Positions 48,359 to 56,077 are shown, numbered from the stretch's first letter. The stretch: DNA of 64,000 bases from G965215145 sp965215145 (GCA_965215145.1 OZ244038.1:992001-1056000); one strand, 5' to 3'. Numbers and translations are program-made. Notes: generated by a model from the letters alone, not told the origin.

Positions 48359-49357
48359 GTGGCCCGCCTCTCGGAACGGACCCGGCTGTGGTTCGAGCGC
48401 TATACCGAGCGCCTGGCCGAGCGTCGGGAGGCGGAGGGCGGTCACGAGCGGCACCGCGTCTGGGCGATGGTGCTGTCGGTCGTGATCGCGGGGGTGCTGT
48501 GGTTTACGTTCAGCCTCCGCGAGCAGTACGCCATCACCGTCGAGATGCCCGTCGAGGTGGGAGCGATGCCGGAGGGCCGCGCGCTCCGGGCGCTGCCGCC
48601 GCTGGTGGCGCGCGTGACGCTGCAGGGCGAGGGCTCGCAGCTCCTCACGCTCCGCCGCCGCCCGCCGACGCTGGTGATCCCGTCGCCGGAGGACGAGGTG
48701 GACCTCTTCTCCGTGGCCTCCGAGAGCCCGCGGATCCCGCCCGGCGTCTCGGTCCAGAGCGTGTTCCCCCCGACGGTCTCGCTGGACCTCGAGGCGGCGA
48801 TGCAGCGGGCCCTGCCGGTCCGGCTGCGGGGGACGATCGAGCCGGCCCCGCTCTACGACCTCCTCGGCCCCCCGACGCTCGACCCGGACACGGTGGTGGT
48901 GAGCGGGGCGCGCTCCATCGTCGGGCGCCTCGACGCCTTCCCCACGGCGCCGCTCTCGCGGGACGACGTGCGGGAGTCGTTCTCCGTCGAGCTCCCGCTC
49001 TCGGACACCCTCCAAGGCCTCGTCCGCACGAGCGTGGCCTCGGTCGAGGTGACGGCCTCGGTGGGGCTCTTCACCGAGGCGCAGCGCGAGCTCACGCTGC
49101 GGGTCGAGGGGGCGCCGCCGGGGGCGGCTCCGGTCACGCTCCGCCCCGGCCGCGTGACGGTCACCTACCGGATCCCCGTCGAGCAGTTCGACGCGGCGCA
49201 GGAGGAGGCGGAGTTCTACGCGTTCGTCCCCTACGCCACCGTCGTCAACGACACGACGGGCGCCGTGCGGCCCGTGCTCCACCTCCCGCGCGGCCTCGCC
49301 GTCCGCGACGCCGAGGTCGAGCCCCGGCGGCTCCGCTACTTCCTCCGCATCGACTGA
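48359..49357 (+). CDS. YbbR/CdaR-like domain protein
   Basis: The 332-residue protein begins with GTG at 48359, one base after the preceding stop. One membrane helix near residues 35-53 (AMVLSVVIAGVLWFTFSLRE) is followed by YbbR-like repeats: ITVEMPVEVGAMPEGRALRA, LPPLVARVTLQGEGSQLLTL, TVSLDLEAAMQRALPVRLRG and DPDTVVVSGARSIVGRLDAF. In Firmicutes YbbR proteins (CdaR) regulate the diadenylate cyclase CdaA, whose gene usually precedes. Here the BMC genes occupy that place and no cdaA is in the window. The protein probably faces the periplasm. Confidence 0.82.
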   Translation: MARLSERTRLWFERYTERLAERREAEGGHERHRVWAMVLSVVIAGVLWFTFSLREQYAITVEMPVEVGAMPEGRALRALPPLVARVTLQGEGSQLLTLRRRPPTLVIPSPEDEVDLFSVASESPRIPPGVSVQSVFPPTVSLDLEAAMQRALPVRLRGTIEPAPLYDLLGPPTLDPDTVVVSGARSIVGRLDAFPTAPLSRDDVRESFSVELPLSDTLQGLVRTSVASVEVTASVGLFTEAQRELTLRVEGAPPGAAPVTLRPGRVTVTYRIPVEQFDAAQEEAEFYAFVPYATVVNDTTGAVRPVLHLPRGLAVRDAEVEPRRLRYFLRID

Positions 49358-49385
49358 TGGCGACGGCCGCGGCGGAGGGTGCTGC

Positions 49386-50303
49386 ATGATCGACCTCGGC
49401 CTCGCCGTCGCGTGCAGCCTCGCCATCGCCGTGATCTTCAAGCTCACCGAGCGGCGGGGGCTCGACCGGGTGGCGCTCTTGGCGGTGAACTACCTCGCCG
49501 CGTTCGCCGTCGCCGCCGGGCTGCTCGCGGTGGGTGGGGCCGGTGGGGAGATGCGGCTCGGGCTGGAGCCGGGGCTGCTGGCGCTCGGCGTCGGCCTCGG
49601 TGCGCTGTTCATCGGGGGGTTCGTGCTGTTCTCCTACGCCATCGCCGTGGCCGGCCTCGCCCTCGCCACGGCGACGATGCGGCTCGCGGTGGCGCTGCCG
49701 TTCCTCGCCTCGTGGCTCGTCTGGGGCGAGGTCCCCAGCGTGGGGCAGGGGGCCGGGCTCGCCGTGGCCGGGGCGGCGTTCGTGCTCATCACCCGCCCGG
49801 CGCGGGCGGTGGAGCCGGAGGGGGCGGCGGAGACGGTCCCGGTGGAGGACGCGGGGGAGAAGCCGGCGGGCGCGGCGCGGACGGCCGGCGTGCTGGCGCT
49901 GCTGTTCCTCGCCGGCGGCACCGTGGACGTGGCGATGAAGGCGTTCGAGGAGACCTACGCCGCGACGAACAGCAGCGCGCTGTTTCTGCTGATGGTGTTC
50001 GGCGTGGCGTTCCTGCTCGGCGAGATCAGCGTCGTCGCCGGGCGGGTCCGGCGTGGACGGTGGCCGCGGCGGGCGGTGCTCGGGTGGGGGCTCGTGCTCG
50101 GGGTCGTCAACTACGGCTCGGCCGAGTTCATCCTGCGGGCACTGGCGGCGCTGCCGGGGACGTTCGTGTTCCCCGTCGCCAACGTCGCCATCGTGGCGGG
50201 GGCCGCGGTGCTCGGGGTGGCCGTCTGGCGCGAGCGGCTGAGCCGGCTGAACGCGCTCGGCCTCGCCCTGGCCGCCGCCGCCCTCGTGCTACTGAGCCTG
50301 TAG
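49386..50303 (+). CDS. EamA/DMT-superfamily transporter
   Basis: A 305-residue polytopic membrane protein with about ten hydrophobic segments in two halves. The first is IDLGLAVACSLAIAVIFKLT to LAVALPFLASWLVWGEVPSV, the LxWGE end being an EamA hallmark, followed by GQGAGLAVAGAAFVLITRP. The second is VLALLFLAGGTVDVAMKAFE to GTFVFPVANVAIVAGAAVLG. A charged loop of about 35 residues separates them. Members export or import small metabolites; the substrate is unknown. It follows the YbbR-like gene by 28 bp. Confidence 0.85.
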   Translation: MIDLGLAVACSLAIAVIFKLTERRGLDRVALLAVNYLAAFAVAAGLLAVGGAGGEMRLGLEPGLLALGVGLGALFIGGFVLFSYAIAVAGLALATATMRLAVALPFLASWLVWGEVPSVGQGAGLAVAGAAFVLITRPARAVEPEGAAETVPVEDAGEKPAGAARTAGVLALLFLAGGTVDVAMKAFEETYAATNSSALFLLMVFGVAFLLGEISVVAGRVRRGRWPRRAVLGWGLVLGVVNYGSAEFILRALAALPGTFVFPVANVAIVAGAAVLGVAVWRERLSRLNALGLALAAAALVLLSL

Positions 50304-50345
50304 GACGCTCGGGATGCGGGCGCTCCGCGCCTGCGCCGTCCCTCC

Positions 50346-50386
50346 AGGGCGAACGGCCGTTCGCCCCTACGGCCGTTCGCCCCTAC
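50346..50386. repeat. GTAGGGGC palindrome R10 with duplicated right end
   Basis: A right-type hairpin AGGGCGAACGG/CCGTTCGCCCCTAC ends at 50370. Its last 16 bases GGCCGTTCGCCCCTAC are then repeated directly at 50371-50386. It lies in the 155-bp gap before the DUF4230 gene. Confidence 0.75.
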
Positions 50387-50410
50387 GGCTGCTGGCCCCT
50401 GCCGCGTCGC

Positions 50411-50418
50411 TAGCTTCC
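50411..50418 (+). promoter_or_regulatory. Candidate -7 box TAGCTTCC for the DUF4230 gene
   Basis: TAGCTTCC immediately precedes the 7-bp repeat array and lies 40 bp before the ATG. Confidence 0.45.
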
Positions 50419-50453
50419 GCTCACCGCTCACCGCTCACCGCTCACCGCTCACC
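50419..50453 (+). repeat. 7-bp tandem array GCTCACC, five units
   Basis: Five perfect copies of GCTCACC run from directly after the TAGCTTCC box to 5 bp before the ATG at 50459, filling the whole predicted 5' UTR. Copy-number change would alter leader length. Confidence 0.9.
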
Positions 50454-50458
50454 GCTCG

Positions 50459-51169
50459 ATGCCCCGATCCCGTCTCATCGCTGCCGCCCTGCTGCTCGCG
50501 CTCGTCGTGGCGGGCGGGCTCGCGCTGTGGCTGCTGGCCCGGCCGACGTGGACCGTCGAGCGCGTCCGCGACGCCGTCGTGGCGACGCTCCAGGAGGAGG
50601 CCCCGGCGTCCGACCTCGTGACCGGCCGCGTCGGCGTGACGGCCCGCCGCGAGATCGCCGAGCGGGGGCGGTTCTCGTGGGTGCCGGGGTGGCTGAGCGT
50701 GCCCGGCGTCAACCTCGTCACCACCGAGACCCGCGTCGAGCTCGCCGGGGAGGCGCTCTACGGGTTCGACGTGCGCGGCCTGCGGCCGGAGATGATCTCC
50801 GTCGGGGAGGACGGCGTGGTCGAGGTCGAGCTCCCGGCGCTGCGCGTCGTCGCCGTCGAGCCGGACCTCGGGCGGCTGCGGATCGAGACGGAGGAGGGCG
50901 CCTTCCGCGGGGGCTCCGGCCGGCGCCTCGAAGGGGAGGCCCTCCGCGACGTGCAGGCCGCGCTGCGCCAGCAGGCGGAGCGCCACCTCCGGGACTCGAC
51001 GCAGCCGGCGGTGAACACGGCGCGGGCGCTGGCCGCCATGCTCCGCCCGCCGCTCGTGGCGGCCGGGATGCCGGAGCCCCGCTTCCGCTTCCGCCTCGGC
51101 GACGGGATCGTGCTGGAGCCGCGCCCCGACGCCGGCGTTCCAGAGGCCGAGCCCCGCCCCGAACGCTGA
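50459..51169 (+). CDS. DUF4230-like membrane-anchored protein
   Basis: A 236-residue protein with an N-terminal membrane helix (LIAAALLLALVVAGGLALWL). The rest shows the DUF4230 order: TTETRVELAGEALYGFDVRG, LRPEMISVGEDGVVEVELPA, LRVVAVEPDLGRLRIETEEG, then an amphipathic helical part (DVQAALRQQAERHLRDSTQP) and a short end strand. The family is common in many bacteria and of unknown function; the domain probably lies in the periplasm. It stands 6 bp before the next membrane-protein gene, so they should form one transcript. Confidence 0.78.
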   Translation: MPRSRLIAAALLLALVVAGGLALWLLARPTWTVERVRDAVVATLQEEAPASDLVTGRVGVTARREIAERGRFSWVPGWLSVPGVNLVTTETRVELAGEALYGFDVRGLRPEMISVGEDGVVEVELPALRVVAVEPDLGRLRIETEEGAFRGGSGRRLEGEALRDVQAALRQQAERHLRDSTQPAVNTARALAAMLRPPLVAAGMPEPRFRFRLGDGIVLEPRPDAGVPEAEPRPER

Positions 51170-51174
51170 CGCCG

Positions 51175-51774
51175 ATGCCGGAGACCCCCGCCTTCCTCGA
51201 CACGCCCGTCGGCCTCGTCACCCCCTCGGGCGTCCGCTTCCGCACGACGCGGGCGCTGCTGGAGGAGTACGCCGGGCCGGTGCTGGAGGCCGTGAGCCTG
51301 GAGGCGCTCGTGCGCCGGGCCGAGGTGTGGCTGCGCGGCGGCGGGACGCTGGCCGCGTGGGCGCTAGCGCTCTTCCTGCTCCCGCTCCCCCCGCTCGGCG
51401 CCGCCGCCCTCGCGCTCACGCTCTACCTCGGCTGGGAGACGCTGAGCCCGGCGTTCGTGAGCCGCCGGGGGGCCGCCGTGCTACGCGTGCTAGAGATGCC
51501 GCTCGTGCAGGCGGCGCTCTACGTCGCCGTGCTGAGCACGCTTGGGGCGCGGGGGGAGCTGGCGGCCGTGGGCGTCGGGCTCGCGGGGTTCGTGCTGATC
51601 CGCTGGCGGCTGCTCGGGGCGGCGCTCGGCCCGCTCGTGCGGCTCCTGCGCCGGCCGCTGTTCACGCTCCCCGCCCCGGACCAGGTGCTCCGCGCCTTCG
51701 TCCTCCGCGCCGCGCTCCGCCACGGCGTCTCGCTCCCTCAGCTCGACCGGCTCCGAGAGGAGATGCGACGCTGA
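51175..51774 (+). CDS. Membrane protein of unknown function
   Basis: A 199-residue product with no N-terminal signal. Several hydrophobic segments appear in the middle (TLAAWALALFLLPLPPLGAA, ALTLYLGWETLSPAFVSRRG, VQAALYVAVLSTLGARGELA, VGVGLAGFVLIRWRLLGAAL), indicating about four membrane helices. The C-terminal tail (DQVLRAFVLRAALRHGVSLP then QLDRLREEMRR) is a cytoplasmic amphipathic helix. I do not recognise the family. It is coupled to the DUF4230 gene (5-bp gap), so they may act together in the envelope. Confidence 0.7.
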   Translation: MPETPAFLDTPVGLVTPSGVRFRTTRALLEEYAGPVLEAVSLEALVRRAEVWLRGGGTLAAWALALFLLPLPPLGAAALALTLYLGWETLSPAFVSRRGAAVLRVLEMPLVQAALYVAVLSTLGARGELAAVGVGLAGFVLIRWRLLGAALGPLVRLLRRPLFTLPAPDQVLRAFVLRAALRHGVSLPQLDRLREEMRR

Positions 51775-51798
51775 CTCGGGGATCGGAGGGGCATAGGC

Positions 51799-51806
51799 TA
51801 TCTTCC
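51799..51806 (+). promoter_or_regulatory. Candidate -7 box TATCTTCC for the gene at 51830
   Basis: TATCTTCC, 23 bp before the ATG, is identical to the box before the DUF1684 gene. Confidence 0.45.
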
Positions 51807-51829
51807 GGCCCTCCCATCTCCCTCTGCTC

Positions 51830-52138
51830 ATGGCGCGCGTCTCCTTCGACCCCGGTTGCGGGCTCGACATCACCACCACCACCATCGGCGACCTCGCCGA
51901 CATCGCCACGATCTCGTATTACGGCTACCGCCTCGTTCGGCACCCCGACGGCACGCACTACGTTCACGAGGCCTACTACGACTACCGCGAGGGGCTGCTC
52001 GGCATCGCCCGCAAACCCGCCGAGCCCTGCGGCGACACGACGGAGGGGGTGGACGAGGTGCTCCAGATGATGAAGGACGCCGTCCGCGAGCCCGTCCTCC
52101 GCTACGCCGACCAGGTGCCGGAGGCGATGGACGACTGA
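51830..52138 (+). CDS. Small soluble hypothetical protein
   Basis: The 102-residue product has no signal or membrane segment. It reads GLDITTTTIGDLADIATISY, YGYRLVRHPDGTHYVHEAYY, DYREGLLGIARKPAEPCGDT and TEGVDEVLQMMKDAVREPVL. The WxG-like first strands and the HPDGTHYVHEAYYD centre, with conserved aromatic and His residues, look like a compact alpha/beta fold, but I know no family. It has its own -7 box and converges on the partner-switching genes with a 10-bp gap. Confidence 0.7.
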   Translation: MARVSFDPGCGLDITTTTIGDLADIATISYYGYRLVRHPDGTHYVHEAYYDYREGLLGIARKPAEPCGDTTEGVDEVLQMMKDAVREPVLRYADQVPEAMDD

Positions 52139-52148
52139 GCGAACTCGC

Positions 52149-53315
52149 TCAGGAGAGCGCCGCCGGCTCGCCGAGGCCGTCGAGGCCGGACCCGGCCGCC
52201 TCCGCCGGGAGGCGCTGGAGCCAGAAGACGAGGACGTCGTCGGCGAAGCGGGGCTCGGCGCTGCGATCCTGGAGGTGCTGGAGCAGCGAGCGGATCGGCT
52301 CCCGGTCCGGGAGCGCCTCGGCCGCCGCCCCGGCCACGCCGATCTCGCCGAAGGGCTCGCCCGACTTCGCCACCTGCTCGATGAGGCCGTCGGTGTAGGC
52401 CACGAGCGCGGTGCCGGCCCCGAGCTCGAAGGCGTGGTCCTCGTAGACCTCGGCGGGGTCGAGGCCGAGGAGCAGGTCCGAGCGCTCGACGATGCCCGTG
52501 CTGTCGGGGCTGACGAGGATGGGGTGGCAGTGCCCGGCGTTGGCGTAGGTGACCGTGTTCGTCGCCGGCTCCCAGCGCATGATGAGCAGGGAGGCGAACG
52601 TCTCCTCCAGCACCTCGTCCTTCGCCAGGACCCGGTTGACCTCCGTCAGCAGCGCCGCCGGGGAGTCCTCGCGCTCGAGGATGGCGTGGACCGTCGAGCG
52701 GATGTAGGAGAGGAAGCTGAAGGCGTAGAACTTCGCCTGGAGCCCCTTGCCCATGATGTCCCCGACGATGAAGTAGTAGACGCCCGGCCGCGGCTCGGTC
52801 CAGTCGAAGAAGTCGCCGCCGCCGTCCCCCTTCGGCTGGCTGAGGAAGAACGTCTGGTAGCCCGCCACGCTCGGCAGCGACTTCGGCATCAGCCGGTCCG
52901 AGAAGTCCCGCCCGATCTTCGCGTTGAGCTTGGTCTGGTAGACCTCGGTGCGCTCGAGGATCTTCTCGATGCGGGCGAGCAAGAACTCGATGTCGAAGGG
53001 CTTGGTGATGTAGTCGTCGCCGCCCTGGCCGAGGCCCTTGAGGCGGGAGGGGTCGTCGGTCTTAGCGGTGAGGAAGATGAACGGGATCGTCCGCGTGCGC
53101 TCGTCCTTGCGGAGGAGGTCGAGCAGGGCGAACCCGTCGAGCCGCGGCATCATGATGTCCGAGACGATGAGGTCCGGCGCGGCCTCTTCAACCCGCTCGA
53201 GCGCCTCCTCGCCGTGGGCGGCCACGACGACGTTGTAGTGCTTGCCGAGGCGGTACTCGAGCAGGCGCCGCAGCGTCTTGTTGTCCTCGACGACGAGGAT
53301 GGTCTTCTGGAACAT
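52149..53315 (-). CDS. Response regulator with SpoIIE/RsbU-type PP2C phosphatase output
   Basis: A 388-residue two-domain protein. Residues about 1-125 are a receiver with ILVVEDNKTLRRLLEYRLGK, phospho-acceptor Asp 53 in LIVSDIMMPRLDG, switch Thr in PFIFLTAKTDDP and Lys in DDYITKPFD. A helical linker follows, then from about residue 160 the PP2C fold with LSQPKGDGGGDFFDWTEPRP, YFIVGDIMGKGLQAKFYAFS, FASLLIMRWEPATNTVTYAN, GTALVAYTDGLIEQVAKSGE and RFADDVLVFWLQRL. The metal-binding Asp residues are present. Such proteins dephosphorylate STAS antagonists in response to a histidine kinase, releasing an anti-sigma-like kinase from its target. Gene order here is STAS, HATPase, this gene. Confidence 0.93.
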   Translation of the reverse strand: MFQKTILVVEDNKTLRRLLEYRLGKHYNVVVAAHGEEALERVEEAAPDLIVSDIMMPRLDGFALLDLLRKDERTRTIPFIFLTAKTDDPSRLKGLGQGGDDYITKPFDIEFLLARIEKILERTEVYQTKLNAKIGRDFSDRLMPKSLPSVAGYQTFFLSQPKGDGGGDFFDWTEPRPGVYYFIVGDIMGKGLQAKFYAFSFLSYIRSTVHAILEREDSPAALLTEVNRVLAKDEVLEETFASLLIMRWEPATNTVTYANAGHCHPILVSPDSTGIVERSDLLLGLDPAEVYEDHAFELGAGTALVAYTDGLIEQVAKSGEPFGEIGVAGAAAEALPDREPIRSLLQHLQDRSAEPRFADDVLVFWLQRLPAEAAGSGLDGLGEPAALS

Positions 53316-53343
53316 GGCGGGCGGGGGCGGGGGCCGTTCCTGG

Positions 53344-53973
53344 TCAGCCCGTGACGGGCCGGTTGGGGGCGGGCTCTTCGGAGTCGAGAGAGGGGGGGAT
53401 GATGGGGTTGAGGAGGGCGGGCTCGTCGAACCCGCCGCCCAGGACGTCGATGCCGGCGGAGCCGTCGGCGAGGTCGTCGGGGTCCTGGTGGGTGACGCGG
53501 AACTCGAGCCGGTTGAGAGCGGAGCTAGCCGCGCCGTCTCCCCCGCGCCCTTCTCCGGCGGCGCGATAGGTGAGGTCCTCCGTGCAGGCGATCATCATCA
53601 GGAGGCCCCGCCCACGTTCCGGCGGCACCGGCGCCCGGTCGAGCCGGAGCTGCTGCTCGACCAGCGCCTCCTCGAAGGAGAACCCGTCCGAGTTGTCCTC
53701 GATCACGCACCGCACCGCGTCGGCGCCCTCCGTCGGGAGCAGGGCGAGGTGGACGTGGGGCCGGCGGCCGGCGAAGTCGGCGTGCTGGACGAGGTTGGCG
53801 ATCCACTCGTGGACGGCGAGCTTCAGCACCTCCCGCCCGAGGGCCCCGAGCGCGTCCGTGCTCGCGCCGGCGTCCGCTTCGTTCATAATCGCCTCGTCCC
53901 ACGCCTGGAACAGCGCGTGCGCTTGGTCGACGACGGCAGCGAGATCATCGCTCTGGAGGTGGAGGGGGAGCAT
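53344..53973 (-). CDS. RsbW/SpoIIAB-like ATP-binding anti-sigma or switch kinase
   Basis: The 209-residue protein carries a GHKL (HATPase_c_2) domain. The N-box has KLAVHEWIANLVQHADFAGR with Asn about residue 60. The G1 region reads CVIEDNSDGFSFEEALVE, and the G2 box PVPPERGRGLLMMIACTEDL. A C-terminal tail of about 45 residues (DPDDLADGSAGIDVLGGGFD) has no counterpart in RsbW and could be a docking segment. These kinases phosphorylate a STAS protein and sequester a sigma factor or other target. It lies between the STAS and phosphatase genes with gaps of 70 and 28 bp. Confidence 0.9.
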   Translation of the reverse strand: MLPLHLQSDDLAAVVDQAHALFQAWDEAIMNEADAGASTDALGALGREVLKLAVHEWIANLVQHADFAGRRPHVHLALLPTEGADAVRCVIEDNSDGFSFEEALVEQQLRLDRAPVPPERGRGLLMMIACTEDLTYRAAGEGRGGDGAASSALNRLEFRVTHQDPDDLADGSAGIDVLGGGFDEPALLNPIIPPSLDSEEPAPNRPVTG

Positions 53974-54043
53974 GGCCGGCCGGTGGTGGGCGGAACGGCT
54001 GGGCGGGGCGCGGCGGGCGGCGCTGGGGGGTTAACCGAGGCGC

Positions 54044-54412
54044 TCAGGCGGCGCCGGCGCGGCTGCCGGTCCGGGAGACGAGCTGCTGGTGCGCCGACTC
54101 GACCGTCGGGTACTGCCGGAACACCTTGTACGTCCGGGTCAGCTGGACGACGACCTGCACCGGCCGGCTCACCGCGGCGAAGACGACCTGCCCGCCGAGC
54201 GGCGTGAGCTGGCGGTAGAGGGAGAAGATCGAGCCGAGCCCGGTCGAGTCGAGGATGCCCGTGCCGGAGAAGTCGAGCACGAAGTTCCGCGTGCCGGACT
54301 TGATGTGGTCCTGGCAGGCCGTCTTGAACTCGGCCGCGTTACGGAAGTCGAGCGCCTTGCCGACGCGGACGACGGCGATGTCCGGCGGGGCGGTCTGGAT
54401 CGGGAAGGTCAT
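54044..54412 (-). CDS. STAS-domain anti-sigma factor antagonist (RsbV/SpoIIAA-like)
   Basis: The 122-residue protein starts at ATG 54412 (MTFPIQTAPPDIAVVRVGKA) and has a full STAS fold. The phosphorylated Ser of the family is in FSGTGILDSTGLGSIF (Ser about 56). LTPLGGQVVFAAVSRPVQVV and VQLTRTYKVFRQYPTVESAH give the later strand and helix. It should cycle between a form phosphorylated by the RsbW-like kinase and a form dephosphorylated by the SpoIIE-type phosphatase encoded downstream. A TATCTCCA box lies 23 bp upstream. No sigma factor gene is next to the module. Confidence 0.93.
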   Translation of the reverse strand: MTFPIQTAPPDIAVVRVGKALDFRNAAEFKTACQDHIKSGTRNFVLDFSGTGILDSTGLGSIFSLYRQLTPLGGQVVFAAVSRPVQVVVQLTRTYKVFRQYPTVESAHQQLVSRTGSRAGAA

Positions 54413-54435
54413 GGGGGGTGGGGAGGGTGGGCCTC

Positions 54436-54443
54436 TGGAGATA
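54436..54443 (-). promoter_or_regulatory. Candidate -7 box TATCTCCA for the partner-switching operon
   Basis: TATCTCCA on the minus strand, 23 bp upstream of the STAS ATG; one mismatch to the local TAnnTT pattern. Confidence 0.3.
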
Positions 54444-54754
54444 CCGGCGCCGGAGGCGGCGCGGCCCCAACGCTGGACTAATATCGTACCAGCGCCCGCG
54501 GCTCATCGCCCCGGGTCCGGTGAGGCCGAGGGCAGGGGGGCAGGAAGGGCATCCACTCGGAGCCCGCGCCGTTGCGGGGGCGGGCCGCGTCCGCACCGGG
54601 CCGTCCCCCGTGCCGGTAGGCTCGTAACCCCCGGTGCCATTCTCGTAACCCGACCCCATACCCCGGCCGCTGCGTCACCCAAGCGGCCGATGCGTCACCC
54701 AAGCACGACGGCGCGGCGGGGGCAAACGCCGCCGAGCCTTCGCTACCGACAGGG

Positions 54755-54762
54755 TACCTTCC
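54755..54762 (+). promoter_or_regulatory. Candidate -7 box TACCTTCC for the B3/4-lpt operon
   Basis: TACCTTCC lies 32 bp before the ATG at 54795 and fits the local pattern well. It would drive the B3/4, lptC, lptA-like and lptB genes. Confidence 0.48.
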
Positions 54763-54794
54763 GCACGTCACCTCCACCCGCTGCCACCGGGCTG

Positions 54795-55508
54795 ATGCCG
54801 CATCCGATCTCCGTGGAGAACCGCCTCCCGACTGGCAACCCAGCCGGAGGCGCCCTCCTCGGCCTCGTCCGCGCCGAAGGCGTGGAGCCGGCGCACTACC
54901 CCGCGGGCTTCGACGCCGCGCTGGCCGACGCGGTCGCCGGGGCCCAAGACCCGTCGGAGGCGGAGGCGCGGCGCGTGGGCGCACGCGACATGCTCCGCAA
55001 CGGCCGTTACAAACCCACCGGTCGCGGCAAGCCCGCCAGCGAGTACCTCGTCCGCGCGGCTGTCGGCGGCTCGTTCCCCCGCATCAACGCGCTCGTGGAC
55101 GTCAACAACCTCGTCAGCCTCACCGAGCGGCTTCCCATCTCGCTGTGGGACCTCGACCGCGCCGCCGACCGCGTCCGCTTCCGGCTTGGCCGCGAAGGGG
55201 AGACGTACGTGTTCAACACGGCGGGCCAGGCGCTCGCCCTGCACGACCTCGCCGTCGGCTGCCGGGTGAGGGCGGGTGAGGATGCGGCGGGCGAGCCGTT
55301 CGTGAGCCCCATCAAGGACAGCCACGGCACGAAGACCGCGCCCGAGACGCGGCGCGTGGCGGCGGCCGTCTACGCCCCGGCGAACCTCGTCACGCCCGAC
55401 GCCCTCAGCGACATCTGCCGGCGCTTCGCCGCGTGGCTGGCGGGCTGCGGCGACGACGTCGAGACCGCCACCGCCGTCGCGGCACCGGGTGAGGCCGTGG
55501 AGCTATGA
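54795..55508 (+). CDS. B3/B4 domain (tRNA synthetase-like) protein
   Basis: The 237-residue protein starts at ATG 54795 (MPHPISVENRLPTGNPAGGA). The frame is open upstream, but that part is not protein-like. It shows the B3/4 order of phenylalanyl-tRNA synthetase beta editing-domain relatives: RDMLRNGRYKPTGRGKPASE, YLVRAAVGGSFPRINALVDV, NNLVSLTERLPISLWDLDRA, VFNTAGQALALHDLAVGCRV and PFVSPIKDSHGTKTAPETRR. Standalone B3/4 proteins are thought to hydrolyse mischarged tRNA or act on aminoacyl compounds; proof is limited. The stop overlaps the lptC start (ATGA). Confidence 0.85.
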   Translation: MPHPISVENRLPTGNPAGGALLGLVRAEGVEPAHYPAGFDAALADAVAGAQDPSEAEARRVGARDMLRNGRYKPTGRGKPASEYLVRAAVGGSFPRINALVDVNNLVSLTERLPISLWDLDRAADRVRFRLGREGETYVFNTAGQALALHDLAVGCRVRAGEDAAGEPFVSPIKDSHGTKTAPETRRVAAAVYAPANLVTPDALSDICRRFAAWLAGCGDDVETATAVAAPGEAVEL

Positions 55509-56077
55509 ACCCCACACATTCCCTCTTCTCCCTCCTCCTCTTCTCCCTCCTCTCCGCCTGTGGCGAGCGGGAGGCGCTGCCACCGGAGGTCGAGCTCGAG
55601 GACCGGCCGGACCAGGAGACGTGGGACGTCGACCTCGCCATCGCGATGGACGGGCGGCGGCGGGCCCGCGTCGTCGCGCCCTACGTGGCCCGGTTCGAGC
55701 ACGACGACAGCACGTTCGCCCGGTTCGGCCCCGTGCCCGAAGGCCCCTCGGGGTCGGCGGCGCGGGTGTTCGTGGACGTGTTCGACGAGGCCGGCGAGCC
55801 CTCCGCCGTCGTGGAGTCCGACCGGCTGACGTACCTCGACGAGGAGCGGCGGTTCGTGGCCGAGGGCCGCGTCGTCGTGGAGACGGTGGAGGGGAAGCGG
55901 CTGGAGACCGAGCAGCTCGTGTGGGACGAGGCCGCGCGCGAGCTCCGCACCGACGGGTTCGTCCGCATCACGACCCCGACGGAGCGGCTCCAGGGCTACC
56001 GCCTCGTCGCCGACGAGTCGCTCGACACGTACACCATCGCCCGCCCGACCGGCGAGGTGGAGGTGGAGGAGGAGTGA
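55505..56077 (+). CDS. lptC: LPS export protein LptC
   Basis: The 190-residue protein has a lipobox FSLLSAC with Cys about 19. Its body has the LptC/OstA-like beta-jellyroll order: VARFEHDDSTFARFGPVPEG, ARVFVDVFDEAGEPSAVVES, DRLTYLDEERRFVAEGRVVV, ETVEGKRLETEQLVWDEAAR and YRLVADESLDTYTIARPTGE. In E. coli LptC is inner-membrane anchored by a helix; Bacteroidota-type members are often predicted lipoproteins, as here. It should pass LPS from LptBFG to LptA. The gene overlaps the previous stop (ATGA) and the next start (GTGA). Confidence 0.88.
   Translation: MNPTHSLFSLLLFSLLSACGEREALPPEVELEDRPDQETWDVDLAIAMDGRRRARVVAPYVARFEHDDSTFARFGPVPEGPSGSAARVFVDVFDEAGEPSAVVESDRLTYLDEERRFVAEGRVVVETVEGKRLETEQLVWDEAARELRTDGFVRITTPTERLQGYRLVADESLDTYTIARPTGEVEVEEE

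Larger units (their letters stand above)
54413..54794. other. Divergent regulatory region, 382 bp, with two short direct repeats
   Basis: It lies between the STAS gene and the B3/4-domain gene. TGCGTCACCCAAGC occurs at 54671-54684 and 54691-54704, exactly 20 bp apart, and CTCGTAACCC occurs twice around 54620-54650. The 20-bp spacing, two helical turns, is what a dimeric or cooperative regulator would use. Candidate -7 boxes sit at both ends. I see no gene inside. Confidence 0.5.

Noticed and set aside
54255..54794. Extension of the B3/4-domain gene to an upstream start
   Set aside because: The upstream part has no protein-like pattern, overlaps the STAS gene antisense, and the TACCTTCC box lies just before ATG 54795.
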